Assembly: GCA_018262795.1 (NCBI GenBank)
Contig: JADFDM010000001.1
Span: forward strand, 141,308 to 205,307
Length of the DNA stretch: 64,000 nucleotides
Direction: 5' to 3'
Origin: Sphingobacteriales bacterium
Lineage (GTDB): Bacteria; Bacteroidota; Bacteroidia; Chitinophagales; LD1
Of the stretch, positions 63,087 to 64,000 are shown piece by piece. Positions within the stretch are counted from its first letter, which is position 1, and each line of letters starts with the position of its first letter. Both the position numbers and the translations under genes were made by a program. Below the pieces are notes generated by a model. It saw only the letters and a program-made list of their open reading frames with translations. It was not told the origin of the DNA and ran no database searches.

Positions 63087-64000
63087 TTACTTGCCGTCTT
63101 TTCGTTGAATTTTTGCCATCAGCTCGGCCTCGCTCACTAAGCGGTTGCCTACGTAAGCGGTTCCTCTCATTTCAATAATTCCTCTGCGGATAGGCGAGAG
63201 CAATTCCATTTTAAATAATACCGTATCGCCCGGCACCACTCTTTGTTTAAACTTTACCTTATCAATCTTGATGAAGTAGGTGTCGTAGTTTTGCGGATCG
63301 GGAAGTTGATGCAGCACTAAGATGCCTCCTGTTTGCGCCATTGCTTCTAATTGCAACACGCCCGGCATTACGGGATTGCCCGGAAAATGTCCCTGAAAAT
63401 ATTCTTCATTGAAGGTGACTGCTTTTGCACCTACCACTTCCGTATCGTTTAGATAAATAATTTTATCTATTAGCAGAAATGGATAACGGTGGGGGAGTAT
63501 TTTCTCAATGCCCATCGCATCGTACACGGGGGCTTTGTTGGGGTCGTACTGGGGGGCAGGATCTTTCATACGCTCCTGCTTAATATGTGATTTCAGAATC
63601 TTCGCAAACTCTACATTGTGCTTGTGACCCGGCTTAGTGGCAATAATGTTTGCATTGATGGGAATGCCTACCAAACCTAAATCACCGATTACATCCAGCA
63701 ACTTGTGGCGAGCCGGCTCGTTGTGGTAGTTCAGTTTTACATTGTTCAAAATTCCTTCTTCCACTACGGTAATATCGGGCTTGTTGAATAAAGCCGCCAG
63801 GCGTTTTTGTTCTACATCGGTGATAGGCTTATCTACCACCACAATAGCATTGTTCAAATCTCCACCGCGTATTAAACCGGCTTCGTGCAGCATTTCTAAT
63901 TCGTGGAGAAAACAGAAAGTACGAGAGTTGGCTAACTCCTTTTTGAAATCGTTTAACTTGTCTAACGAAGCGTGTTGCTGCCCCAGCACTTCGCTTTTAT
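63087..64000 (-). CDS. LpxC-FabZ fusion, 5' part outside window
   Basis: The frame is open to the right edge, so the LpxC N-terminus is missing. The visible 304 residues include the end of LpxC (ARTFCFLHELEMLHEAGLIRG without the zinc site's first part; then NYHNEPARHKLLDVIGDLGL with the C-terminal active site His and Asp) and HKHNVEFAKIL. FabZ follows: IEKILPHRYPFLLIDKI with the catalytic His and FPGNPVMPGVLQLEAMAQTG with the Glu. The fusion of the lipid A deacetylase with the acyl-ACP dehydratase is typical of Bacteroidota. lpxA follows downstream. Confidence 0.95.
   Translation of the reverse strand, partial: KSEVLGQQHASLDKLNDFKKELANSRTFCFLHELEMLHEAGLIRGGDLNNAIVVVDKPITDVEQKRLAALFNKPDITVVEEGILNNVKLNYHNEPARHKLLDVIGDLGLVGIPINANIIATKPGHKHNVEFAKILKSHIKQERMKDPAPQYDPNKAPVYDAMGIEKILPHRYPFLLIDKIIYLNDTEVVGAKAVTFNEEYFQGHFPGNPVMPGVLQLEAMAQTGGILVLHQLPDPQNYDTYFIKIDKVKFKQRVVPGDTVLFKMELLSPIRRGIIEMRGTAYVGNRLVSEAELMAKIQRKDGK

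Overview
The window comes from a member of the Bacteroidota. The evidence is several surface proteins with type IX secretion (T9SS) C-terminal sorting domains, an LpxC-FabZ fusion at the right edge, an elongated ribosomal protein S16, PorE-like and WG-repeat proteins, and repeated use of the phylum's -7 promoter element TAnnTTTG (ten exact copies placed close to credible start codons). I cannot place it below phylum from sequence alone. No rRNA, tRNA or CRISPR array was seen. The chromosome looks ordinary and mostly housekeeping, with two accessory stretches.

Layout. 1-3.4 kb: three T9SS-sorted secreted proteins, two of them tandem paralogues. 3.5-4.9 kb: Mpo1-like membrane protein and DUF1571 protein. 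4.9-6.4 kb (minus): pyrR-pyrB. 6.5-10.8 kb: SWIB protein with a histone-like tail, mnmA, a lipoprotein and a T9SS subtilase. 11-13.8 kb (minus): methyltransferase, WG-repeat protein, PLP enzyme. 14-22.8 kb: orphan PAS/GAF histidine kinase, SCP2-CaiB fusion, TPR/WG protein, queE, PorE-like OmpA protein. 23-25.4 kb: the classic rpsP-rimM-trmD-rplS cluster. 25.4-29.4 kb: PLP lyase, purB, dnaB. 30.9-38.9 kb: beta-oxidation pair (thiolase, FadJ-like), DUF2147 protein, membrane desaturase, ribD/prmC divergent pair, SRPBCC protein. 38.9-40.1 kb: gene-free repeat region (heptamer array and a 42-bp tandem array). 40.1-45.5 kb (minus): sufBCDSE iron-sulfur assembly operon. 45.6-47.8 kb: a short COX3-like protein, a decayed ISAs1-type transposase and about 1 kb of non-coding DNA. 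47.8-57.5 kb: ferredoxin reductase-like protein plus aconitase, then small redox and stress genes (OsmC, CopD-like, two AhpD-like, DUF4142, cupredoxin, ECF sigma factor, DUF302, SDR). 58-60.8 kb: a CuA/heme-copper oxidase operon with its own SCO protein. 61-64 kb: acyltransferase, lpxA and lpxC-fabZ (cut by the window edge).

The most interesting points are these. (1) A B-type-like heme-copper oxidase subunit I keeps all six metal-binding histidines and has a complete CuA partner, but has Asn instead of the cross-linked Tyr of oxygen reductases, so it may be a nitric oxide reductase. (2) A 42-bp-period tandem array of about 14 copies, each carrying a small dyad, lies in a gene-free region. (3) Promoters sit so close to start codons that several transcripts must be leaderless or nearly so; this fixes the starts of pyrR, ribD and rplS and argues against PyrR-type attenuation. 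(4) SCP2 is fused to an alpha-methylacyl-CoA racemase/CaiB enzyme. Functions are inferred from motifs read by eye; no database search was possible.
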